NCBI GenBank assembly: GCA_900554625.1
Contig: USHP01000006.1
Coordinates: forward strand, 1-19,595
DNA length: 19,595 bases
Direction of reading: 5' to 3'
From: an uncultured Eubacteriales bacterium
GTDB lineage: Bacteria > Bacillota > Clostridia > Oscillospirales > Oscillospiraceae
Part shown: positions 13,269-19,595 of the stretch, in pieces
How positions within the stretch are numbered: the stretch's first letter is position 1
Layout: each line of letters starts with the position of its first letter
Notes under the pieces: generated by a model
Database searches by the model: none
Told to the model about the DNA's origin: nothing
Seen by the model: the letters and a program-made list of their open reading frames with translations, nothing else
Program-made: the position numbers and the translations under genes

Positions 13269-13460
13269 ATGGCTGAGGAAAAGAAAGTCGTTACGCTGGA
13301 CGATTTTGAGCAGCGTCTGATGGTCAGCGGCCTGATGGATTTCCGGAACGATCTTCTCCGGGACGAAAAGCCCACAGAAGACATTAACGATTTGATCCTA
13401 AAGGTCATCGATGCCCCAACAAAGAAAGAAAAACGGAGAGCCGACCGTGAGGCAAGATAA
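13269..13460 (+). CDS. Small (63 aa) ICE protein, paralogue of the 3324 product
   Basis: A 63-aa protein located before the VirD4 gene, as in related elements I remember; no named function. The part from about residue 8 to 48 aligns to the cargo protein at 3324-3479 with 22 of 41 identities (F-R-N-D-L-L, K-P-T-E-D-I-N-D-L-I). It then adds a basic tail ending in RADREAR. TAAGGAGGT at 13252-13260 gives a strong ribosome binding site. The end overlaps the VirD4 start by 14 bases. It may be an adaptor of the coupling complex; that is inference from position. Confidence 0.75.
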   Translation: MAEEKKVVTLDDFEQRLMVSGLMDFRNDLLRDEKPTEDINDLILKVIDAPTKKEKRRADREAR

Positions 13461-15273
13461 GCTCTCCAAGCAGAATGTGATCCTTTATTTTTGCGGCATA
13501 ATTCCGGTTGTGTGGCTCGGCCTGCTGATTGCTCCTTGCTTAAAGGATGGATTGCCCGGACTGGTTCAGCAGTTCGGATCGGTGATGCAAAACCCATTCC
13601 AGATACAGCTTTGTGAGGACAGTGTAAAAACTGTCCTCACTTTGCTTTTGGTGTACGGGATTGCCATCGGCGTCTATCTCTCCACGGAGCACAATTACAG
13701 ACGGCGAGAAGAGCACGGATCGGCCAAGTGGGGCACGGCTGGTTCGGTCAACAAGAAATATGCCAACAAGGATAAGACGGAAAACAAGCTGCTGACGCAA
13801 AATGTAGCCATCGGCCTGGACGGGAGGAAGCACCGCAGAAACCTGAATGTGCTGGTATGCGGCGGCTCCGGTGCAGGCAAAACCCGCTTCTACGCCAAGC
13901 CCAACATTATGAACGCCAACACAAGCTTCGTGGTGCTTGACCCAAAGGGCGAGCTGCTCCGGGACACCGGTCATCTGCTGGAGGAGAAGGGCTATGAAAT
14001 AAAAGTCCTTGACCTCATTGATATGGAGAAAAGCCATTGCTACAACCCGTTCGTGTATATCAGCAGCGATGATGATATTCAGCGGCTTACCACAAACCTC
14101 TTTAAGAACACAACGCCCAAAGGATCTCAGACACAGGACCCGTTCTGGGATCAGACGGCAGCCATGCTGCTCAAGGCCCTTGTCTGCTATCTCCATTATG
14201 AGGCTCCGCCCGATGAGCAGAACTTCTCCATGGTCATGGAGATGATCCGAGCTGGCGATGTAAAGGAGGACAACGAGGAGTATCAATCTGTTCTCGATGA
14301 GCTGTTTGAAAGATTGGAGGAAAGAAACCCGGAGCATATCGCCCTCAAGTATTATCGGGCGTATCACTCCGGCAGTGCTAAGACGCTGAAATCCATCCAG
14401 ATTTCCCTTGTTTCCCGTTTGGAAAAGTTCAATCTGGATTCGCTGGCCGGCATTACCCAATGCGATGAAATGGATTTGGGGCAAATCGGCGAAAAGAAAA
14501 CGGCGGTATTTGCCGTAATTCCCGATAATGACAGCTCCTTCAATTTCATCGTGGGTATGCTTTATACCCAGCTGTTTCAGCAGCTTTACTATCAGGCCGA
14601 CTCCGTTCACGGCGGCAGACTGCCCGTGCATGTGCATTTCGTCATGGACGAGTTCGCCAATGTCGCCCTGCCGGATGAGTTTGATAAGCTCCTGTCCACC
14701 ATGCGAAGCCGCGAGATTTCCGTTTCCATCATCATTCAGAACCTTGCGCAGCTGAAGGCTCTGTTTGAGAAGCAATGGGAAAGTATTGTGGGTAACTGCG
14801 ATGAGTTCCTGTACCTGGGCGGTAACGAACAGAGTACTCACGAGTATGTTTCCAAGCTGCTGGGCAAGGAGACCATCGATACGAATACCTACGGACGGTC
14901 TCGCGGCAGAAACGGAAGCTATTCCACCAACTACCAGCTTGCCGGGCGAGAGCTGATGACACCAGACGAAGTGCGTATGCTGGACAACCGGTACGCACTT
15001 CTTTTTATACGCGGAGAGCGCCCCATTCGGGATCTCAAGTATGACATCCTTCATCATCCCAATGTGGCGCTTACGACGGACGGTTCCGCACTGGCCTATA
15101 CCCACGGCGAGGATACCAGGAGCATTGCTTCCATGGCGTTCAGCTTCGACAAGAAGGCTGTCAAAAACGCTGCGACGATGGAAGCCGAAAAACACGAATT
15201 CTTGCTCTACTCGGAAGAGGAGCTGGAAGAACTACTTGATGAAAAGGAGAAAAAAGACAATGAAGAAACTTAA
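13447..15273 (+). CDS. VirD4/TraG-type conjugative coupling ATPase
   Basis: A 608-aa type IV coupling protein that recruits the relaxosome and powers DNA transfer at the membrane. Two membrane segments lie at about residues 11-30 and 62-79. The cytoplasmic ATPase has Walker A G-G-S-G-A-G-K-T (139-146) and Walker B V-H-F-V-M-D401-E402-F. L-D-P-K-G-E (164-169) is typical of the family. GTG 13447 is preferred: GGAGAG at 13435-13440 is well spaced and the N-terminus M-R-Q-D-K-L-S-K-Q-N matches remembered relatives. ATG 13411 upstream in frame is an alternative. It overlaps both neighbours by 14 bases, showing tight translational coupling. Confidence 0.93.
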   Translation: MRQDKLSKQNVILYFCGIIPVVWLGLLIAPCLKDGLPGLVQQFGSVMQNPFQIQLCEDSVKTVLTLLLVYGIAIGVYLSTEHNYRRREEHGSAKWGTAGSVNKKYANKDKTENKLLTQNVAIGLDGRKHRRNLNVLVCGGSGAGKTRFYAKPNIMNANTSFVVLDPKGELLRDTGHLLEEKGYEIKVLDLIDMEKSHCYNPFVYISSDDDIQRLTTNLFKNTTPKGSQTQDPFWDQTAAMLLKALVCYLHYEAPPDEQNFSMVMEMIRAGDVKEDNEEYQSVLDELFERLEERNPEHIALKYYRAYHSGSAKTLKSIQISLVSRLEKFNLDSLAGITQCDEMDLGQIGEKKTAVFAVIPDNDSSFNFIVGMLYTQLFQQLYYQADSVHGGRLPVHVHFVMDEFANVALPDEFDKLLSTMRSREISVSIIIQNLAQLKALFEKQWESIVGNCDEFLYLGGNEQSTHEYVSKLLGKETIDTNTYGRSRGRNGSYSTNYQLAGRELMTPDEVRMLDNRYALLFIRGERPIRDLKYDILHHPNVALTTDGSALAYTHGEDTRSIASMAFSFDKKAVKNAATMEAEKHEFLLYSEEELEELLDEKEKKDNEET

Positions 15274-15610
15274 TACGAAGAAGAACATCAACAAGTCGGA
15301 GATTCCCGGCAAGGTCAAGAAGGGCTACCGCATTTATGTGATGGCTGTCCTTGCCCTTACGCTTACCATGAGCATGGGTGTGACCGCCTTTGCCGCAGGC
15401 GACCCCATTACCGTCGTCAACAACCTCAGCGACTTTATCTTCGGCCTCATCCGTGCGGTCGGCCTGATTCTGCTTGGCTGGGGCATTGTGCAGGTCGGTC
15501 TCAGCTTCCAGTCCCACGATCCCAGCCAGCGTTCCAACGGTTTCCTGACCCTGGCCGGCGGCGTCATCATCACCTTTGCCAAGGAAATCCTCAACCTCAT
15601 CGTCGGCTGA
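15260..15610 (+). CDS. Maff2/VirB2-like conjugative pilin
   Basis: A 116-aa small membrane protein of the Maff2/TrbC-VirB2-like type, the probable pilus or channel subunit. The N-terminus is basic, followed by a hydrophobic signal (about 25-44) and a likely cleavage site after A45 or A46 (T-A-F-A-A-G-D). Two hydrophobic segments follow (about 57-78 and 92-114), with S-H-D-P-S-Q-R in the turn, characteristic of the family. ATG 15260 follows AAGGAGA at 15244-15250 and overlaps virD4 by 14 bases. An upstream in-frame extension runs through the virD4 coding region and is not used. A stable hairpin follows the stop. Confidence 0.88.
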   Translation: MKKLNTKKNINKSEIPGKVKKGYRIYVMAVLALTLTMSMGVTAFAAGDPITVVNNLSDFIFGLIRAVGLILLGWGIVQVGLSFQSHDPSQRSNGFLTLAGGVIITFAKEILNLIVG

Positions 15611-15626
15611 TCCGGTTTCCGCAAAA

Positions 15627-15649
15627 GGGGCGGTCGTAAAGACCGCCCC
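15627..15649 (+). promoter_or_regulatory. GC-rich hairpin between pilin and TrbL genes
   Basis: GGGGCGGTC at 15627-15635 pairs perfectly with GACCGCCCC at 15641-15649 (loop GTAAA). No T-run follows; the next gene's ribosome binding site starts a few bases later. More likely an mRNA-stabilising or processing element, or partial attenuator, than a full terminator. Confidence 0.6.
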
Positions 15650-15666
15650 GAAGGGAGGTGTAACGA

Positions 15667-16503
15667 ATGTCGGATAACTGGGTTGTGCAGAACCTCGAAA
15701 ATGCGTTGGAAGTATGGAACGATAAGCTGTCTGAGATTTGGCAGTTGATCACGCAGTCACCGCAGACATTCAAAGGTGGCTCGATTTGGTCGATTATTTG
15801 CAGCATCCACGGAGCGCTGCAGGCCATCGGCTATGCTCTGCTGGTTCTGTTCTTTGTGGTGGGAGTCGTAAAGACCTGCGGCTCCTTTGCCGAGCTGAAA
15901 AAGCCGGAGCACGCGGTGAAGTTGTTCGTCCGTTTTGCGATTGCTAAGGGATTGATTACCTACGGCATGGAGCTGATGATGGCGATTTTGGAGATTATTC
16001 AGGGCGTGGTCAGTACGATTATGAACTCTGCCGGATTTGGAAGCCCGCAGGCAACGGTGCTGCCGCAGGAAATCATCACGGCGGTGGAGGATTGCGGCTT
16101 CTTCGAGTCCATCCCGTTGTGGGCGGTAACGCTGATCGGTGGCCTGTTCATTTGGGTGCTGTCCTTCGTGATGATTCTGAGTGTATATGGTCGCTTTTTC
16201 AAAATGTATATGTACACCGCACTTGCGCCGGTTCCTCTTTCGGCCTTTGCCGGAGAACCTACGCAGAACATCGGAAAGAGCTTCCTAAAAAGCTATGCGT
16301 CGGTGTGCCTGGAGGGTGCAATCATCGTCTTGGCCTGCATCATCTTCTCGGTGTTTGCCTCCAGCCCTCCGGTTGTCGATCCGGACGCAGCAGCAGCCTC
16401 TATGGTGTGGAGCTACATCGGCGAGCTGATTTTCAATATGCTCATTTTGGTCGGCGCAGTGAAGATGGCAGACCGACTTGTGAAGGAGATGATGGGTATC
16501 TAA
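15667..16503 (+). CDS. TrbL/VirB6-like conjugation channel protein
   Basis: A 278-aa polytopic membrane protein with at least five hydrophobic segments (about 38-70, 87-118, 149-180, 213-232, 245-270), fitting TrbL/VirB6 of the type IV channel. The motif-like stretch Y-T-A-L-A-P-V-P-L-S-A-F-A-G-E (about 184-198) is typical of these Gram-positive members. VirB6 proteins line the inner-membrane part of the DNA path. GGGAGGTG at 15653-15660 precedes the ATG. The next small gene starts 2 bases after the stop codon. Confidence 0.88.
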   Translation: MSDNWVVQNLENALEVWNDKLSEIWQLITQSPQTFKGGSIWSIICSIHGALQAIGYALLVLFFVVGVVKTCGSFAELKKPEHAVKLFVRFAIAKGLITYGMELMMAILEIIQGVVSTIMNSAGFGSPQATVLPQEIITAVEDCGFFESIPLWAVTLIGGLFIWVLSFVMILSVYGRFFKMYMYTALAPVPLSAFAGEPTQNIGKSFLKSYASVCLEGAIIVLACIIFSVFASSPPVVDPDAAAASMVWSYIGELIFNMLILVGAVKMADRLVKEMMGI

Positions 16504-16505
16504 GT

Positions 16506-16694
16506 ATGTCAAAGCGTGTACTGAATCAATGGCGCGGATATACCGCGGCTGATTGCGATTGCAAATATTGTCTCTATTACGGCGGCAGAAAGAAAGGCGA
16601 AGTAAATTGTCTTGCAGAGGAGTGTGTCTGCAAGGAGGAACTTCAGGAGGCTCTGCGCCGGGAAAGGAATGAAAATGGAGGTCAAAATCAATAG
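16506..16694 (+). CDS. Cysteine-rich 62-aa protein
   Basis: A 62-aa protein with six cysteines in two groups: D-C-D-C-K-Y-C (residues 17-22) and N-C-x-x-x-x-C-x-C (about 35-43), probably a zinc-binding knuckle. I recall similar small proteins (W-R-G-Y, C-L-Y-Y-G-G) in related ICEs, without known function. It starts two bases after the TrbL stop codon with no strong ribosome binding site, so reinitiation is likely. Its last 20 bases overlap the PrgI gene in another frame. The charged helix after the cysteines contains the sequence used as the next gene's ribosome binding site. Confidence 0.75.
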   Translation: MSKRVLNQWRGYTAADCDCKYCLYYGGRKKGEVNCLAEECVCKEELQEALRRERNENGGQNQ

Positions 16695-17040
16695 AGAGAT
16701 TCGGAACTATACCGAGTCCATGTTTTTCGGACTGTCCCTCAGACAGTTTGTTTTTTCTTTACTGGCTGTTGGCGTTGCGGTGCTTTTGTACTTTGTTTTG
16801 AAGCCCTATGTGGGAACCGAGACAGTTTCGTGGATGTGCATCCTTGGTGCTGCGCCCTTTGCGGCAATGGGCTTTGTGACCTACAACGGTATGACCGCAG
16901 AGCAATTTGTGTGGGCTTGGCTCCGGAGTGAAATGCTGGAGCCCAAGCAGATCAAGTTCGAGCCGGTGAATATCTACTACGAGGCGTTGAAAGGCGCTAT
17001 CGATGAACGCGAAAAGGAGGTTTCCAAGCACAATGATTAA
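16675..17040 (+). CDS. prgI: PrgI-family conjugation membrane protein
   Basis: A 121-aa protein of the PrgI family, named from pCF10 and commonly directly upstream of the VirB4 ATPase gene. The N-terminal M-E-V-K-I-N-R-E-I-R-N-Y and two membrane helices (about 23-42 and 50-70) separated by a short loop are characteristic. It is probably an inner-membrane partner of VirB4, analogous to VirB3. ATG 16675 is chosen because GGGAAAGG at 16660-16667 is 7 bases upstream; ATG 16669 would be too close. It overlaps the VirB4 start by 8 bases. Confidence 0.88.
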   Translation: MEVKINREIRNYTESMFFGLSLRQFVFSLLAVGVAVLLYFVLKPYVGTETVSWMCILGAAPFAAMGFVTYNGMTAEQFVWAWLRSEMLEPKQIKFEPVNIYYEALKGAIDEREKEVSKHND

Positions 17041-19372
17041 GAGCATCAAAGCGATCCTTGCACAGGACAAGGAAAAGTTTAAGGTTCCGAGAAAAGTGCA
17101 GGACCTTATTCCGATCAAGAACATCTGGCCGGATGGCATTTTCAAGGTTGGGAATAAGTTCTCTAAGTCCTTCCGATTCTCGGACATCAACTATCTGGTG
17201 GCAAGCCGTGAGGATAAAGAGAGCATGTTTCTGACATACTCGGAGCTTCTGAACAGCTTGGACAGCGGAGCTACCACGAAGATCACCATCAACAATCACA
17301 GGCTGAACAGGTCGGATTTTGAGGAATCCATCCTGATGCCCATGAAGCAGGACGGGCTGGATGAGTACCGCAAGGAGTATAATGACATGCTCTTGGACAA
17401 AGCGACGGGAGCAAACGGCATTACACAGGAAAAGTATATTACCATCACCGTGGCCAAGAAGGACATCGAGGAAGCACGGGCATATTTTGCGAGAATAGGA
17501 GCGGATTTGACCGCCCATTTCGCAAATCTGGGCTCTAAGTGTGTGCCCCTGAACGCCGTTGAGCGGCTGTGCATTCTCCACGGCTTTTATCGCCCCGGTG
17601 ATGAGGCGGCATTCTCGTTTGATATGAACCGGAAGGCGCGTCTGGGGCATGATTTCCGTGACTATATCTGCCCGGACAGCGTAGAGCGTACTGCGGATCA
17701 TATCAAGCTGGGCGAGAAATATGCCAGAGTGCTTTTCCTCAAGGACTACGCCAGCTATATCAAGGACAGCATGTTCTCGGAGTTGACCGAGCTAAACCGC
17801 AATCTCATGCTCTCCATTGATGTGATCCCCATCCCTACCGATGAAGCCGTTCGTGAGGTGGAGCGCCTCTTGCTGGGCGTGGAAACGAACATCACCGGCT
17901 GGCAGAGAAGGCAGAATCAGAACAACAACTTCTCCGCGGTGGTCCCTTATGACATGGAGCTTCAGCGCAAGGAATCCAAGGAGTTTTTGGACGACCTGAC
18001 CACCCGTGACCAGCGCATGATGTTTGCGGTGGTCACAATGGTGATTACCGCAGACACCAAGGAGCAGTTGGATCTGGATACGGAAACGGTGCTGTCTACG
18101 GCGAGAAAGCACATGTGCCAGATGACGACGCTGAAGTATCAGCAGACGGATGGACTGAATACGGTGCTCCCCATCGGGACGAGGAAAATCAACGCGTTCC
18201 GAACCCTCACCACGGAGAGCCTGGCGGTGCTGATGCCTTTCAAGGTGCAGGAGATCATGGATAAGGGCGGCATTTACTTCGGTGAAAATGCCATTTCCCA
18301 CAATCTCATCATGTGCAATAAGGCAAATCTCCTGAACCAGTCCGCTTTTCTGCTGGGCGTTCCCGGCTCCGGTAAGTCATTCTCGGCAAAGGAATTGATT
18401 ACTTTCCTCATTCTGAACACCAACGATGATATTCTGATCTGTGACCCCGAGGGAGAATACGCGCCGCTTATTGAAGCTATGGGCGATCTCGGCTCGGTGA
18501 TCCGTGTGTCTGCCGGCGGCAGAGACAGACTGAATGCCATGTATATGGTGGACGGGTACGGTGAAAACAACCCCATTGTTGTAAAGTCTGAGTTCATCAT
18601 GTCTCTGATCGAGCAGATCGACAAGAAGGGCGTCGGCCCGCAGCACAAGTCGATCATCGACCGCTGCATCACCAATGTGTACCGCAATGCGGCGGATACC
18701 GGGACGATTTCCACCCTTTGTACCCTCCGTGATATGCTGCTGGAACAGCCTGAACCCGAAGCAAAGCAGATCGCGCTGTCCCTTGAGCTCTATACCACCG
18801 GTTCTCTGGACATCTTCGGCAAGCAGTCCAATGTGGACCTCGACAAGCGTGTCGTGGTGTTCGACATTCACGGTCTCGGTTCCCAGCTCAAGCCCACCGG
18901 TCTGCTGGTGATCACGGACACCATGCTCAACCGCGTGACGCTGAACTGGAAGAAGGGCAAGCGCACCCATGTCTTTATTGACGAGTTCCATGTGGTGTTC
19001 GAGAACGAGTTCTCGGCGCAGTTCTTTAACTCCGCATGGCGACAGTTCCGTAAGCGCAACGCATACCCCACGGCGATCACGCAGAATGTGGAGTATCTGC
19101 TGGATTCCGTTCAGGCCAGCACCATGCTTTCCAACTCGGAATTTGTGGTTATGCTGAATCAGGCTGCCTCCGACAGAGGGCAGCTTGCCAAGCTCCTGAA
19201 CATCTCCAATGAGCAGATGAGCTATATCACCAATGCCGATGCCGGCTGCGGACTGATTAAATACGGCTCTGCGCTGGTACCCTTTATCAATCGGTTCCCG
19301 CAGGATACCAAGCTCTATCAGCTTATGACCACGCGCCCCGGTGAGGGCAAATTTGCAAGAGGACGGGATTAA
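17033..19372 (+). CDS. VirB4/TraE-type conjugation ATPase
   Basis: A 779-aa VirB4-type ATPase, the main energiser of type IV secretion channel assembly. The C-terminal motor domain has Walker A G-V-P-G-S-G-K448-S449, L-I-C-D-P-E-G-E-Y (468-476), Walker B H-V-F-I-D650-E651-F, and a late T-Q-N-V-E-Y segment typical of the family. The N-terminal 400 residues are the usual VirB4 partner-binding region. ATG 17033 follows AAGGAGG at 17014-17020 and overlaps the prgI stop codon; an in-frame ATG at 17003 lies before that site and is rejected. The gene is intact, and a short hairpin spans its stop codon. Confidence 0.94.
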   Translation: MIKSIKAILAQDKEKFKVPRKVQDLIPIKNIWPDGIFKVGNKFSKSFRFSDINYLVASREDKESMFLTYSELLNSLDSGATTKITINNHRLNRSDFEESILMPMKQDGLDEYRKEYNDMLLDKATGANGITQEKYITITVAKKDIEEARAYFARIGADLTAHFANLGSKCVPLNAVERLCILHGFYRPGDEAAFSFDMNRKARLGHDFRDYICPDSVERTADHIKLGEKYARVLFLKDYASYIKDSMFSELTELNRNLMLSIDVIPIPTDEAVREVERLLLGVETNITGWQRRQNQNNNFSAVVPYDMELQRKESKEFLDDLTTRDQRMMFAVVTMVITADTKEQLDLDTETVLSTARKHMCQMTTLKYQQTDGLNTVLPIGTRKINAFRTLTTESLAVLMPFKVQEIMDKGGIYFGENAISHNLIMCNKANLLNQSAFLLGVPGSGKSFSAKELITFLILNTNDDILICDPEGEYAPLIEAMGDLGSVIRVSAGGRDRLNAMYMVDGYGENNPIVVKSEFIMSLIEQIDKKGVGPQHKSIIDRCITNVYRNAADTGTISTLCTLRDMLLEQPEPEAKQIALSLELYTTGSLDIFGKQSNVDLDKRVVVFDIHGLGSQLKPTGLLVITDTMLNRVTLNWKKGKRTHVFIDEFHVVFENEFSAQFFNSAWRQFRKRNAYPTAITQNVEYLLDSVQASTMLSNSEFVVMLNQAASDRGQLAKLLNISNEQMSYITNADAGCGLIKYGSALVPFINRFPQDTKLYQLMTTRPGEGKFARGRD

Positions 19373-19381
19373 CCCCGTCCT
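19360..19381 (+). promoter_or_regulatory. Hairpin across the virB4 stop codon
   Basis: AGGACGGG at 19360-19367 pairs with CCCGTCCT at 19374-19381, with the TAA inside the loop. CCATTCTTTT follows, a poor T-run. It may be a weak terminator or attenuator that lowers expression of the next gene. Confidence 0.45.
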
Positions 19382-19405
19382 CCATTCTTTTGGGAGGAAT
19401 ACAAA

Positions 19406-19595
19406 ATGAAAAAGAAAACCCTTGGAATCATCATCGTTTCCGTACTCGGCGCGGCAGCGATCTTTTGCAGCGCCATGTTTACGCATCAGTATCTGGATGC
19501 CAAGAACAGCAAGGCGGCATTTGACGATCTGACAAATCTGATTACGGAAATCGACGAGCCGCAGAAGGACACTGAAGCGGAGGCGGAATCCAATC
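19406..19595 (+). CDS. Membrane-anchored protein start, probable class B sortase (partial)
   Basis: The first 63 codons of a gene that runs off the window. GGGAGGA at 19392-19398 precedes ATG 19406. The product starts M-K-K-K-T-L-G-I and has one membrane segment (about 6-25) that could be a signal anchor. An acidic stretch follows (F-D-D-L-T-N-L-I-T-E-I-D-E). This resembles the N-terminus of the class B sortases that often follow virB4 in such ICEs, from memory. The catalytic Cys/His/Arg region lies outside the window, so a cell-wall hydrolase or another surface protein remains possible. Confidence 0.5.
   Translation, partial: MKKKTLGIIIVSVLGAAAIFCSAMFTHQYLDAKNSKAAFDDLTNLITEIDEPQKDTEAEAESN

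Noticed and set aside
13540..15195. A 551-codon open frame on the - strand
   Set aside because: It lies fully antisense to virD4, has no family features and follows the codon pattern of the + strand gene. The same applies to the long - strand frames opposite virB4, ParM and pcfB.

Overview
The window is a stretch of an integrative and conjugative element (ICE), or a plasmid with the same backbone, from a Gram-positive anaerobe of the class Clostridia. Gut Oscillospiraceae or Lachnospiraceae are the best guess. The reasons are strong GGAGG-type ribosome binding sites, moderate GC, near-consensus sigma-A promoters, and a Firmicutes-type conjugation gene order: ParM/ParR-like pair, MobC, relaxase, PcfB, ArdC-like protein, VirD4, Maff2 pilin, TrbL/VirB6, PrgI, VirB4. 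All supported genes lie on the + strand. No tRNA, rRNA, transposase, integrase or CRISPR array is visible. Family names rest on recognition of motifs and remembered homologues, not on a search.

Layout. (1) Positions 26-967 hold the C-terminal end of the giant SNF2-type helicase/methylase usual in these elements. Its reading frame is closed just upstream of helicase motif VI, so it is a 5'-truncated remnant or a junction. (2) Positions about 1010-6060 are a cargo slot of short transcription units: an AAA+/DUF4143 ATPase with its own promoter; a GNAT acetyltransferase; a three-gene operon (51-aa protein, calcineurin-like metallophosphoesterase, RNA-ligase-like nucleotidyltransferase); and a second DUF4143 ATPase whose promoter sits in a pair of 36-bp palindromic repeats. 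Most units end in an intrinsic terminator. The slot is bracketed by a 14-bp direct repeat. (3) Positions 6166-9380 are a tightly packed maintenance operon: DUF3848, DUF3991/Toprim primase-like, YodL/DUF3846, ParM-like actin, small ParR-like protein. It ends in one of two matched palindromes. (4) Positions 9475-9860 hold a small gene interrupted by an in-frame amber codon, then a nested inverted repeat that is the best oriT candidate. (5) Positions 9881-19595 are the mobilisation and type IV secretion operon: MobC, relaxase, PcfB, ArdC-like, a 63-aa protein, VirD4, pilin, TrbL, a cysteine-rich 62-aa protein, PrgI, VirB4 and the start of a probable class B sortase.

How it works together. The ParM/ParR-like pair probably stabilises the circular form. 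MobC and the relaxase would nick at oriT, and PcfB with VirD4 would deliver the relaxosome to the channel. VirB4, TrbL, PrgI and the pilin form that channel, and the ArdC-like protein may protect incoming DNA.

Most interesting points: a possible RNA-repair cassette whose first gene is a paralogue of a small protein of the conjugation operon; the palindromic repeats over the second ATPase promoter; the amber codon beside oriT; the twin palindromes after the par genes; and a recurring C-terminal tail of the type (D/R)-x-E-R or E-A-R on at least seven unrelated element proteins.
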